NCBI GenBank assembly: GCA_002749535.1
Contig: MZZL01000381.1
Span: forward strand, 8,182 to 70,932
Reading direction: 5' to 3'
Source: Apophysomyces variabilis
Taxonomy: Eukaryota; Mucoromycota; Mucoromycetes; Mucorales; Mucoraceae
DNA: 62,751 nt
Below are positions 21,844 through 33,416 of the stretch, in pieces. The position numbers were made by a program, and so were the translations under genes. How positions within the stretch are numbered: the stretch's first letter is position 1; each line of letters opens with the position of its first letter. The notes below the pieces were generated by a model, which was not told where the DNA came from, did no database searches, and saw nothing but the letters and a program-made list of their open reading frames with translations.

Positions 21844-22102
21844 GTCAATTTACAGCTACTGTTTTGGACGTGAGTTGCCAATCAAGCTGAAATATAGAAA
21901 TCATAAAGAAACAGAAGTAAAAGATAAAAGTATATAAGGGAATTTGATAATGTTTATTTTTCACAAACTATCCAAAGTATTTATATATATAATATTTCTA
22001 TAATTTTCTACAAAGCTGAAGATGCGAGAAGTATCTAAGAAGTTTTTGGAAGGCTTTAGCAAAAAGAGTCTTTGCATTCATATGCTGATTCTAGCTTTGA
22101 CA
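21844..22102 (-). repeat. Ty3-E LTR, second part
   Basis: Continues the LTR begun at 335-349 and interrupted by MULE-2. It is homologous to the LTR at 33088-33391 but strongly depleted of CpG: GTCGATTCAC there is GTCAATTTAC here, and CGTAAAGGAACAG is CATAAAGAAACAG. It ends in GACA at 22102. It lacks the ~32-bp extra unit found in the 33088 copy. Confidence 0.8.
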
Positions 22103-22441
22103 AATAATGTCGTGCACAGTATTTTCTTCCTGATCTGAGTTTTCTTCCTGGCAAAGGTCAAACCCACTGGGGATCAAGGGTAACAAAAGAGATAGAGAAT
22201 AAACAGATGATTGTCTTTATTGCTAGACAAATCTATGAATATTTATATTTTTTCTAAAACTAATTATAACAATGCCGAGATAGATGAGCATTCAAAATAA
22301 GTAAAATAAACAGACAAGAGATTATGTAATAATTTCACTGAGCATGGTCTTCCTGGAGATGTTGCTGTTTTGTAATGAAGACCGATGCGTTAGACGTTTG
22401 CCGTTTTTGGACCAAGGCCGACCTGACCAAAATGTTTGTGT
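22103..22441. repeat. Probable fragment of another LTR
   Basis: Begins TGTCGTGCACAG at 22108 and has the layout of the Ty3-B LTR (CTGAG..., GGTAACAA..., AATAAACAGATGATTGTCTT), but its right edge has no clear ACA end. The last 4 bases, GTGT (22438-22441), are the left TSD of Ty3-A. No gene is present. Confidence 0.4.
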
Positions 22442-22758
22442 TGTCGTAACACAAACTGTTCCACCAATCACGGTCAAGAGCTTAAGATGGTAATCTTCGG
22501 CCCTCTTCCAAAAATGTCATGAACTACAAGAAGTACTCTCGGTTATCGACTTTGATTTAATGCTCTCAATTGGTTTCCTTTTGCATCCCATTGCCGACAA
22601 GGATTACATAATGTAGCTAGAATCAAAAGATATAAATATTAGACAGACAAGACAGAATAAACGGCATCCTTTTATCTATCGTTTATTTTATTCATTGGAC
22701 TCGTCGATCATCCTTGAAGATCTTGTGCGGACTATTTCAGATCGGGATTGACACGACA
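22442..22758 (+). repeat. Ty3-A 5' LTR
   Basis: 317 bp. Compared with the 3' LTR it keeps CG where the other has CA or TG at three sites: GCCGACAAG, GTGCGGAC and ACACGACA. Confidence 0.97.
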
Positions 22759-22782
22759 TTTGGTAGCTGATGAAAAATTTTC

Positions 22783-25700
22783 ATGGAAGCAGAATTGCAA
22801 ACTGTTAAGAATATATCGTTGCTTACTGAAGAAGACAAAAACCGCTTCGAAATCGAAGAACGCGTACAAAGCCTTTTACCCTCGGAGCTTATCAAGGAAT
22901 ATCAAAAATATCGTTTGGTGAACCATGTACCTGAAGAACTTCGTCTCAAATCATCTGCCACTCGGGAACGTCACTGGACACAACTCGCATACAAGTTTGC
23001 GCTTAAATTCACAACTGCACAAGCACCACATCTGATCCACCTACTTCAAGATCCGCGCACTGACAACCAAAGCTCTTCACAAAGTCAAGTAATGGAAGAA
23101 GCGTCAACAACTCTGGCTAGGATCCGTATTCCACCACCAGATAACTATCAAGGTGATCGCGTCGCAAGCACCATTGATAATTGGGTGATGGCTATGGAAC
23201 GATATTTGAACTTGTATGACATGACCGAAGAACGTCGCCTTGCGGTTGCAGTAACCTTTCTCCAAGGTTGTGCTCTCACATGGTGGAACCGGTTGGTGAT
23301 GGACTCTCGCGACCCAAAAACATGGACCAAATTCAAGGAGGAACTAGTCACCCAATTCCGACCGGCATACTTGGTACAGACTGCCCGTCGCCGCCTTAGA
23401 GAATTACGCCAAGTTGGCTCAGTCAGTGATTACGTGGATGCCTTTCAGGATATTCTCTTGGAGCTACCATCTGTGACCGATGATGAAGCATTAGATCGAT
23501 TCGTGTCAGGTTTGAAACCAGCAGTTTGTAGCCATGTTACAGAAAGAGATCCATTGGACTGTGACAATGCCATCCGCATTGCTTTAGCATACGAGACTGG
23601 TCGCCACGTTGGCTATGGAGGATCAACTGACTCGGGAAGAACTTCTGCGGAGACAAGGAATGACGATGTAATGCCTATGGATCTAAGTGCCCTGGTTGCA
23701 GCCACGATACGGCAGTTGAATTTCTCAGGACAACGACAGGGATCAGCATTTCCAGGGGACCAGAGGACAACATCATCAAGCATCACCTGTCATTGGTGTG
23801 GAAAACGGGGACATGTGCTAAAACGCTGCCGGGAACGTACTCGCACCTTCCGAGAAATGGATATGCAGCGTCGTCAAAGACATCGACCTACGCAGGCTCA
23901 AGTCCATGCAACAATCGCGCAGGATGAAACTGCTGTCATAGAATGTGATGATAACAATAGATCCAAAGAAATAAAAGATCAGCTTTTGTCCAACTATTCT
24001 GAGGATCGATCTATATCATCTATAAACACATCTATGATTTTGCCTGACTCTGGATTTTTTCAAGCAATGAATGCCATGGCCACCAACAATCTCCCCTTGT
24101 ATCAGTTCACAGTGGCTGGAAAAAGCTTCCTAGCTCTTATTGATAGTGGTGCAAGCACCAATTATATCAGTCCTCGAGTAGCTCCTTTTGCAAAGGTGTC
24201 AAGTTTGCCCACAACGCAATCGGTGGAAACCGCAAATGGTCAGCTTTCAAGTATTATTGGCAAGGCACTGCTCTCTGGTTTACTTGGCGGCTATCATACA
24301 ACGTTTGAAGCGTTTGTGTTCGACTCAAAATTCGATGTAATCTTGGGTAACACCTGGCTCCAACAAGTGGCTCCTTTGCCAAACTGGGCGGAACGCACAT
24401 GGACTATACGGGATGACCAGCAAACCTACGTACTCCACCCAGCCGGATCCACAAAGGGCTCCTCTGAAACAGCTCATCTACTTCTGTCCGCTAAGCAAGT
24501 CGAGAAAGTTCTACGGAAAGAGCAGGCCCAGTGTTTCTTGATACATCCGCAAGGGTTGATGGATCAAAAGGACGTCGATGGTAACTGGATCAAGCCTCTT
24601 ATGTCTGAATTCCCGGATGTGTTCTGCGAAGACGTTACAGGATTGCCTCCAGAACGTGAAGTTCAGCATGTAATCGAGACACACGGAGCTGCTCCCATCA
24701 ATCGTCCACCATATAAGATGAGCCCACGCGAGTTGGATGAATTACAGCGACAATTGGCAGACCTGTTAAAGAAGGGTCATATTCAACCAAGTTCGTCCCC
24801 ATGGGGTGCACCGATCCTGTTCGTCAAGAAGAAAAACGGGGAGATGCGTATGTGCGTTGATTATCGAGCACTGAACAAAGTTACCATACGGCAAAGTCAC
24901 CCATTACCAAGAATTGACGAATGCCTTGACCGGCTCCAAGGTGCATGTTATTTCTCTTCACTGGATCTCAAGTCTGGTTATCATCAAGTCAGAATACAGT
25001 CTAGTGATGTTCCGAAAACGGCGTTTAACACTCGCTACGGCCAATTTGAGTTCCTCGTACTTCCATTTGGCCTCACCAATGCTCCGCCCACGTTTCAACG
25101 CTTGATGAACTCCGTTCTGCATGACTGTCTGGACAAGTTCGCCCTGGTCTACCTAGACGATATCCTGGTTTTCAGCAAGACAAAAGAAGAACATGAGATC
25201 CATGTACGGCACGTGTTGAAGAAACTACAAGAAGCCAAGCTGATTGTGAACCAGAAGAAATGTACCTTTGCCAAAACAGAATTGGATTTCTTGGGTTTCC
25301 AGGTGTCAAGTAAAGGGATCTTACCATCCCAACAAAAAGTCAAGACCATCCAGGAATGGCCGGTTCCCACAAATGTGCAAGAAGTGCGGCAATTTATCGG
25401 TCTAGCTCAACACTATAGACGATTTATTCCAGGGTTTGCTACTATTGCAACACCAATCACTGATTTGACGAAGGGGACTGGTGCCAAGCAGAGACCCATT
25501 GAGTGGACCCAACAATGCCAGCACAGTTTCGACCTACTCAAAAGCAAGCTCATCCAAGCACCGGTACTACAGACACCTAATATGTCAAAACCTTTCAGGA
25601 TCGAAACAGATGCTTCTGACTATGGGATTGGTGCAGTTCTGTTGCAAACGGACAATGATGACAATTGGCACCCGATCGCTTATGAATCAAAGAAGTTTTC

Positions 25701-27354
25701 CATGGCAGAACGCGCATATCCGGCTCAGGAGAGGGAATTGCTTGGTGTGCTCCACGCTCTACGCACTTGGCGCTGTTTCATCGACTCTGCTGAACGAAAT
25801 TACACAGTCTATGTGGATCACCTCTCCCTGCAATGGCTGCGCGACCAGAAAACCCCAACGCCTCGCTTGGTACGCTGGATCAACGAACTAGAATCGTACA
25901 ACCCTGATATTCAGTACAAGCCCGGTGTGGAGAACACAGTGCCTGATGCCCTTTCCCGTGTCGATGGTGTGAACTGCGAGCCTGCCCTAGAAAGCATCGA
26001 ACTGAAATACCTGTACACTGCCATTAGCATTGATGAAACTAAAGACCTGCTCAAGGACTGGCCGCGGTTTTATGTGCAAGATCTGGACACCTGGCCTACC
26101 ATCATAAGGACCAAGCTGGAAAAGAATCAACCACACTTTGTTGTGCGAGACAAGATGATTTATTATCGGCCAAAACTGAACAGCACTCAAGAATATCGAT
26201 ACGTCCAGTTCTCATGGCGCGCTGATTTAGTGGAAGACTTTCACAAAGGTTTTGGTCATACAGGAAGCAGTACATTGATTGACTTAATGAAGCGTCGTTG
26301 GTGGTGGCCTGATATGCAAAGCGACATCCAGAATTGGCTCAAGACGTGCCCTCAATGCCAGTTGTCTGCAAATGAAGACTGACTTCAGCACAAGGCTCCA
26401 ATGCATTTACTGGACGTTCCTGCCGCCTTTTCCCGTTGGCACTTAGACTTCGTGGGTGAACTACCAGAGACAGACAACGGCAATTGTTGGATCTTAGTTG
26501 CCGTGGATTACTCCACAAATTGGCCGATTGCCCGTGTGGTGCCTGAAGCAACTGGAGGAGAAATTGTCAAGTTCATATATGAAGAAATTGTACTCCATTT
26601 TGGTTGCCCAGACGAAATCTTGACAGATCGCGGCGCAAATTTTATGTCAAAGGTTGTCGCACACTATGTTCATTTGTTGAGGACAAACCACACTCTGACT
26701 TCCGCCTTCCACCCACGCACCAATGGGAAATGTGAAAGATTAAACCAAACGCTAAAGAAGATGCTCAAGAAGTATGTAAACGGCGAAGTACACAACTGGG
26801 ACAAGTATCTCAACACCGCTCTATGGGCTTGCCGAATACGTAAACATCGGACTACAGGCTTCAGTCCATTCTTTCTAACTTATGGCCGTGAACCGAAAAT
26901 TCCTGGAGACGTCAGTAACCCTCTCATTCGCGTATCAGAACAAGAGCCTGCCCCTGAACTGCTTGCCGATGATGCATTGACGTATCTATGAAAACTAAGA
27001 GAAGCACGCACAACCGCTGAAATCCGGGTTCGAAGGAATGCTGAAGCGGATAAAAAACGCTGGGATACCGCCATGAAAACGGAGACGCAAATCTTCAATG
27101 TTGGTGACCTGGTACTGTTACACCACGAAAGCAAAAAGGGACTAGAATTCTCTTGGATGGGACCATACACCGTCCTAAACCGCAACCTGGAATCCGACAC
27201 ATATCAATTACAAGAAGTACAAGGGAAGGCTTACTCATCATGGGTCCACACCGATCGCCTTCGCCCTGCTACAGTTACAGACAAGACCGCCAACAAATTT
27301 TGGTATATTCCACGGATCTCTCGCGCACACAATGCATCTGACAACACAACCTGA
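22783..27354 (+). pseudogene. Ty3-A gag-pol polyprotein, two premature TGA
   Basis: The ATG at 22783 lies 24 bp after the LTR. Gag has the Ty3 capsid-type region (WWNRLV, FVSGLKP) and a CCHC knuckle CHWCGKRGHVLKRC near residue 338. Protease is ALIDSGASTNYIS (near residue 455). RT has MCVDYRALNK, LPFGLTNAP and YLDDILVFS (near residue 795). RNase H is TDASDYGIGAVL. Integrase has a zinc-binding HX..H..CPQCQ end and a DDE core (WHLDFVGEL, TDRGANFMS, NGKCERLN). TGA at 26380-26382 interrupts the frame where Ty3-B has CGA (Arg) at the homologous codon. A second TGA at 26989-26991 lies past the integrase core. Without these two codons the frame is open to 27354. Confidence 0.95.
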
Positions 27355-27467
27355 ATTTTTTTTTCTCTTTCCCTATTCCTGTGTTGTTTTACCTTGGTTA
27401 TTTTTTCTTTCTTTCGTACATTACTACTGGTTGCTCGAGGTCGATCAACATTCTCGGGAGAGGATAT

Positions 27468-27784
27468 TGTCGTAACACAAACTGTTCCACCAATCACGGT
27501 CAAGAGCTTAAGATGGTAATCTTCGGCCCTCTTCCAAAAATGTCATGAACTACAAGAAGTACTCTCGGTTATCGACTTTGATTTAATGCTCTCAATTGGT
27601 TTCCTTTTGCATCCCATTGCCAACAAGGATTACATAATGTAGCTAGAATCAAAAGATATAAATATTAGACAGACAAGACAGAATAAACGGCATCCTTTTA
27701 TCTATCGTTTATTTTATTCATTGGACTCGTCGATCATCCTTGAAGATCTTGTGTGGACTATTTCAGATCGGGATTGACATGACA
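27468..27784 (+). repeat. Ty3-A 3' LTR
   Basis: 317 bp, 314 identical to the 5' LTR. Its last base is also the first base of the left TSD of Ty3-B. Confidence 0.97.
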
Positions 27785-27787
27785 GTG

Positions 27788-28088
27788 TGTCGTCGTCATA
27801 CGCTGAGCTGGAATACCAATGGCCAGGTAATAACGGGAACAATGATAGAAGATTTGCAAGATAATAAAATAGACGGATGATGATCTTTATTTTGTTTTTA
27901 CTTCGAAGATATTTATACTATGTTAATTTTCTATAAGCTGACCGTCGATGAGTCATGAAGACTTCTGTTCTTGCGTAACGATACTTGTCATGACTCACGT
28001 TGAGGGTATTTGACGCACGGTGATGACGGTAGTACTAATGTGCTCCAAAAGAGGCAAAAAGGTAACACAGCGGAAAAGTGCTACGACA
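27788..28088 (-). repeat. Ty3-B 3' LTR
   Basis: 301 bp. It shows GTCGTCATACG where the partner shows GTCGTTGTACG: an ancestral CG decayed on opposite strands in the two copies. Confidence 0.97.
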
Positions 28089-31000
28089 TTATTCCTCCCC
28101 GAGAATGTTGTTCGTCCTCGAACAATAAGGAAAGTTGTGCGTTTTGAATATACTGACGATCGGCAGCACGAGAGACAGTGGGGTTGTACCAAGGTTGGGA
28201 AGGGGAGTCAGATGTGTGAAGCGGATGTAAGCGGTCAGTATGAACCCAGGAAGAGTAAGTCTTGCCCTCAAGGTCATTGAGCTTGTAGATGTCTGAGGCA
28301 TGGTTGACATCGATAACAATATAGGGACCTTTCCAGTTGTATTCTAAGCTAAGCTTATTTTCATGACGCATAAGTACATGGTCGCTGACTTGGAAGATTT
28401 GATGGCGCATGGTAGCATCCCAAATGGCCTTGTCTTTTTTTGCGTTCTGGCGTAATCATTCAGCTGCAATTTCTCGCGCTTCACGGAGTCGTATGATTTC
28501 AGTCTTGCGAGCATTGACAGGGATCTCTGGATCGTCAGGAGCATCGGTATGGATGAAGGGACGGAGGCTATCACCTGGTAAGCATGGTTCCGTTCCGTAC
28601 ACCAAGTAGAATGGGCTAAGACCAGATGTGCGGTGTTTTCGGATTCGGCAGGCGAAGACAGAGGTGTGTAGGTATTCATCCCAACGAGAGATTGCACCAT
28701 TGACGTATTTCCGCAGCATTTGTTTGAGGATCCCATTCGTGCATTCACACTTGCCATTTGATCGAGGATGGAAAGCCGAGGTAAATTGGTGGTGTATCTT
28801 GATGCGCCCTAGGTACATGTTGAGGATCTTGGACATAAAGTTCGGTCCACGGTCAGTCACCAATTCTGCAGGGCATCCAAAGTTCAACACGATTTCTTCA
28901 AAAATAAAGTCAGCAATGGCTTGACCTGTAGCATCTGGGACTGCACGAGCTATGGTCCAGTTGGTAGTGTAATCAACGGCAACAAGGATCCAGCAGTTTC
29001 TGTTCACGGTCGTGGGTAATTCGCCGATAAAATCGAGATGCCAGCGCGAGAACACCGGAGGGATATCCAAAGGCTTCATGGGGGCATGATGAGTTCCTCG
29101 ATCGGCAGGTGCTGCTAACTGACACTGTGGGCATTCCCGGAGCCAATCTTGTATATCACCTCTCATGTTAGGCCACCACCACCGCTTCTTGATCACATCA
29201 TAAACAGTTAAGTTACCAGCATGCCCAAAACTTGCATGATAATGTCGTACGATTTCCGCCCGCCGAGCAAACAGTGCAAAACGAATTTCTTGTATGGTGT
29301 CACCAAACTTGACTTTACAGAATACTTGACTGGCACGGACTACGAACTTATCACGATGTTGGATCAAGAGGTCCTTGTATACAGCTGGCCAGTCTTCTTC
29401 CGCGCGTACATAAAACTTGGGCCAGTCCGATTCTTGGATAGATTGTACCGCATAAAGATAGTCAGGCTCCATGGAAACCTCATCCGGGTTGCAATCAGCA
29501 CCGTCTCTCCGCGAAAGCACGTCTGGTATTTGATTATCACGCCCTGGCTTGTACTGGATGTCGGGGTCGAACAACTCCAGTTCTGCCATCCACCGAGTCA
29601 GCCGAGGAGTTGGTTTGGTCTGTGTCCGGAAGTAGCATAATGGATTGTGATCGGTATATACCACGTATGGTCTCCCTTCTACGAAACAGCGCCACATTCG
29701 CAAGGCATGCAAAATACCCAGAAGTTCCCTCTCTTGTGCTGGATAATTTCGTTCCACCGTCGACAACTTCTTCGACTCAAATGCCAACGGGTGCATTAAT
29801 TCATCATCCCCTTCTTGTAGTAGAACCGCACCAACACCGTAGTCGGACGCGTCCATTTCAATTACATATGGCAGGTCAGGATTGGGAGGTAGTAAGACAG
29901 GAGCATTCACCATGCGGGATTTGATACCTTCAAATGCAGCTTGGCATTCTGGAGTCCAAGTGATTTCTCGCTTCTTTGCACCAGTCCCTTTTGTCAAGTC
30001 CGTGAGGGGGGCTGCCAGTGATGAGAAGTCTCGAATGAAACGTCGATAGTGTGAACCCAACCCGACAAACTGTCGAACTTCTTGAACATTGCGAGGGATC
30101 AGCCACTCTTGGATTGCCTTGACCTTATCAGGGGAAGGTCGGATACCTTCCGCTGAGACTTGGAATCCCACAAATTGCAGTTCCTTCTTATAAAACTCGC
30201 ACTTTTTCAAATTTGCCACCAGTTGAGCTTTACGGAGAGCCTCCAAGACCAGTCTGACATGTTCTTGATGTTCTTCTTCTGACTTGCTGTATATGAGAAT
30301 GTCATCCAGATATACGAGCGCGAAATTGTCTAAATAGTCACCGAGCACCGAATTCATAAGTTTCTGGAAGGTTGGTGGAGCGTTGGTAAGACCGAAGGGT
30401 AGAACCAAGAACTCGTACGATCCGTACCGGGTATTGAAGGCTGTTTTTGGTATATCTTCTTCACGTATTCGGACTTGATGATAACCACTTTTTAAGTCAA
30501 TGCTTGAAAAGAACCTTGCACCACCGAGGCGTTCCAGGCACTCATCAATTCAAGGCAATGGATGAGAGTTTCGTTGAGTAACTCGGTTAATGGCACGGTA
30601 ATCCACACACATACGCATGGAACCATCTTTCTTCCGAATGAACAGTACAGGTGCTCCCCAGGGTGACGAGCTTGGTCGGATAAGACGTAGGTCCAATAAT
30701 TCCTTGAGTTGTTTTCGTAGCTCATCAAGCTCCAACGGACTCATCTTGTAAGGCGGTTGGGTAATGGGATCGGCATCACCAGTATTGATAACGTGCGCCA
30801 CTTCCCGTTCTGGCGGTAACCCAGATAGCTTGTCTTGGAAAACTTCCGCAAATTCTGTGATCAGATCTTGGACCCCATGATCATGGCAACCTTGTTCATT
30901 CTTTGGATCCGGACGGATATACCCAAGGAACATCGCTTGCACGTCCTTGTTTCGCTCGATACGCTGAACTTGCCGATGCGAGATTAAGTATACCAATTCT

Positions 31001-32771
31001 GGATCTTGTCGCTCATATATAGGTCGGATCACGTATTGGCGATCGTTCACCTCAATCTTCCAAGTATCTCTGTCCCAGTCAGGAATTGGTCTTGTACGTT
31101 TGATCCAGTCACGGCCTAGGATCAGGTCAAACTTGGTATCCAGAACATATGCAGAGATCTCATGGACATAACCGCCAGCGTCCAGACACAAGGTTACTTG
31201 TTTTGTGATATCGAACTTATGCCCGCCCGCAGTCTCAACTTGTCGACCGAACACCGTCTTGGCAGGAAGATTCTTGACGAGGTGTGGCGAAACATATGTG
31301 CCAGATGCACCACTATCCAGCAATACCTCACACTTGTTGCCATTGCAGACCATGTTGTACAGGGGTAAATCGGTATTGTTTATTGCGTTTAAGTTTTGAA
31401 TATATCTAACGTCATCTTCCATAGATGCTTGGCTTCTTGTAATTTCTGGGTCTTCCTCCAGGTCAATTAATGGTGGTTCTTCCTTGTCCTTAGTGACGAC
31501 GGCGTTGAGGGATTGCTGCTTTGAGCGCGAAGGGACTCCCTCTATTCCCGACGCGCTTTTACTTTTAAATCACTGTTATGATCTTGACCCTTGTTCTTGC
31601 TGTTGCCCGAGGTGTTGGTCATGGATGGCGAGGAGCAGTTTCGCGCAATATGGCCCCTTCCTCCACAGTTATAACAGGTGATCGTACTACTGTCCCATTC
31701 GGTCGTTCTTTTTGGTTGTTGCCACCCGACACTTCGCTGGTGCCTTCCTGAGTAACCTTGGCGAGGGTTATTGTTGTTGCGGTACGGCTGTTGGTAGGTC
31801 TTGATCGCATCAAGCTCCATGGGTGAGGGTCCTGTTGGTTGTGCAGAGTAATAGGCCGTTCTTCCACCAGCGGCATAGTTTATGGGGTTCCCTATACCTT
31901 GAGCACAATCCCAGGCAGATTCGAAAGCTTCTGCGGCATTGTACGCTTCTGTTAATGTTTTCGGTCTGCTCAGTAGCACTTGCAGTCATGCATCGTATTT
32001 AAGCCCTCGAACGAATTGGTGGGCCGCGTCTTCATCAAACATTTCTGGTAGATCCAACATGATGTCCCTGAAGGCCACGATGTATTCACGGATGGTGCCT
32101 GTTTGTTGTAAGCTTTGAAGGCGTTGTCGAGCTAATTGGGCCGCGTTGCTAGGCTTGAACTCTTTTCTGAAAACTTCCTTGAAGTCCGACCAAGTCTTCG
32201 GTACAAGTCGTAGCCCAGTGATTTCATCCACATTAGATTCCAAATATCGCCACCAGGTTGCCGCTCCATCCCTGAGCAGCATGGAGGCATACAGGACTCG
32301 TTGCTGATCCTTGAGACCGTTAAAGTCGCCATATTTTTCTACCGTGTGCAACCATGCCTCGATTGTGGCTGATACTCGATCACCTCGGAAGACATCTGGT
32401 TGGACTGGCTTGACTGCCCGTGGTAAGGTCATGTTTTCATTGCAGTTCATTCTGGATTCTTCTCGTAGAGCCTTGATCTCTTCTTGTTGTGCCTTAATCT
32501 GTTCTAGCATGGAATGCATTGTGGCCATTATCACTTGTTGGTCCATACTTTTCTTTTGATATAATTCTTGAAACTGTTGACTTAATCTTTTCGCTTTCTC
32601 TTGTAATGCTCTGAGGTTTGTCTCTGAAAATTGTTTCCGATCCTCTTCTGGTATTTCTATTTGCTTGACGTTTGCCTTGTATAACACACGATATTCTTCT
32701 GGTAAACTTTGGAGGACTAATTCTTGAATTACAAACTGTTTCTGTTGTTCGATGGAAAAATTGCTTGTCAT
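28081..32771 (-). pseudogene. Ty3-B gag-pol polyprotein, three premature TGA
   Basis: Starts MTSNFSIEQQK at 32771. Gag includes a coiled segment (QEKAKRLSQQFQELYQKK), the capsid-type region (WWRYLES, FVRGLKYDA) and a CCHC knuckle CYNCGGRGHIARNC. Protease is [15 protein letters not shown] has [10 protein letters not shown] and YLDDILIYS. RNase H is MDASDYGVGAVL. Integrase has CPQCQ and a DDE core (WHLDFIGEL, TDRGPNFMS, NGKCECTN). The frame is broken by TGA at 31983-31985 (gag), about 30547-30549 (RT, in PLP-stop-IDE, where Ty3-A has Arg) and 28456-28458 (after integrase). Each is one step from CGA. The last codons overlap the 3' LTR by 8 bp. Confidence 0.95.
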
Positions 32772-32782
32772 CAGCTACCAAA

Positions 32783-33083
32783 TGTCGTCGTTGTACGCTG
32801 AGCTGGAATACCAATGGCCAGGTAATAACGGGAACAATGATAGAAGATTTGCAAGATAATAAAATAGACGGATGATGATCTTTATTTTGTTTTTACTTTG
32901 AAGATATTTATACTATGTTAATTTTCTATAAGCTGACCGTCGATGAGTCATGAAGACTTCTGTTCTTGTGTAACGATACTTGTCATGACTCACGTTGAGG
33001 GTATTTGACGCACGGTGATGATGGTAGTACTAATGTGCTCCAAAAGAGGCAAAAAGGTAACACAGCGGAAAAGTGCTACGACA
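32783..33083 (-). repeat. Ty3-B 5' LTR
   Basis: 301 bp. It has TG where the other LTR has CG at three sites (ACTTTGAAG, CTTGTGTAACG, GATGATGG). Confidence 0.97.
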
Positions 33084-33087
33084 AGTG

Positions 33088-33391
33088 TGTCGTTTTCGTA
33101 AAGTCGATTCACAGCTACTGTTTTGGACGCGAGTTGCCAATCAAGCTGGAATATAGAAATCGTAAAGGAACAGAAGTAAAAAATAAAAGTGTGTGAGGGA
33201 ATTCGATGATGTTTATTTTTCACCAACTATCCAAAGTATTTATACGTATGATATTTCTATAATTTTCTACGAGGCTGAAGATGCGAGAAGTATCTAGGAA
33301 CTTCTTGGAAACCAACCGCAACTTCGAGAACTTCTTGGAAGGCTTTAGCAAAAAGAGTCTTTGCGTTCATGCGCCGATTCCGGCTCCGACA
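33088..33391 (-). repeat. Lone LTR of the Ty3-E family, CpG-rich copy
   Basis: 304 bp, TGTCGTTTTCG...CTCCGACA. It has the same family and orientation as the Ty3-E LTR but keeps its CpG sites. It contains a partial duplication (GAACTTCTTGGAA repeated around ACCAACCGCAACTTCGA), absent from the other copy. Removing Ty3-A and Ty3-B puts AATGTTTGTG directly before its first base, so both elements inserted at its edge. I see no TSD of its own. Confidence 0.8.
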
Positions 33392-33402
33392 ACGACAACA
33401 AT

Positions 33403-33407
33403 AAAAA
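33403..33407 (-). terminator. Pol III T-run terminator of tRNA-Ala
   Basis: Five consecutive T on the minus strand, about 10 nt past the tRNA 3' end. This is the usual RNA polymerase III stop. Confidence 0.7.
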
Positions 33408-33416
33408 CTAATAATT

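Larger units (their letters stand above)
22442..27784 (+). mobile_element. Ty3-A: nearly complete Ty3/gypsy element
   Basis: 317-bp LTRs (22442-22758 and 27468-27784), TGTCGT...ACGACA, differ at 3 positions, all CpG transitions. TSD is 4 bp, GTGT (22438-22441 and 27785-27788). The primer-binding region TTTGGTAGCTGATGA follows the 5' LTR directly and matches the end of an initiator-type tRNA (GCTACCA) over its first seven bases. A purine-rich tract GGGAGAGGATAT precedes the 3' LTR. No chromodomain is visible. Confidence 0.97.
27788..33083 (-). mobile_element. Ty3-B: nearly complete Ty3/gypsy element, minus strand
   Basis: 301-bp LTRs (27788-28088 and 32783-33083), TGTCGTCG...CTACGACA, differ at 5 positions, all at CpG. 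TSD is 4 bp, AGTG (27784-27787 and 33084-33087). On the minus strand the 5' LTR is followed by TTTGGTAGCTGATGAC, the same priming region as Ty3-A, and the gag ATG lies within it. It is related to Ty3-A but clearly a different family. No chromodomain. Confidence 0.97.

Noticed and set aside
26380..26382. TGA as a recoded sense codon
   Set aside because: Some genes here end at TGA or contain TAA/TAG as well, the tRNA is ordinary, and the CpG-biased LTR differences explain the stops by mutation.
27468..28088. Ty3-A 3' LTR and Ty3-B LTR as one long LTR
   Set aside because: Each has its own terminal TGTCG...CGACA, its own partner copy of equal length and a different TSD.
33088..33391. LTR pair with 21844-22102 forming one element
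   Set aside because: Both are in the same orientation, but they are highly diverged, one has a duplicated unit, and the priming site at 319-334 shows the Ty3-E interior lies to the left, off the window.
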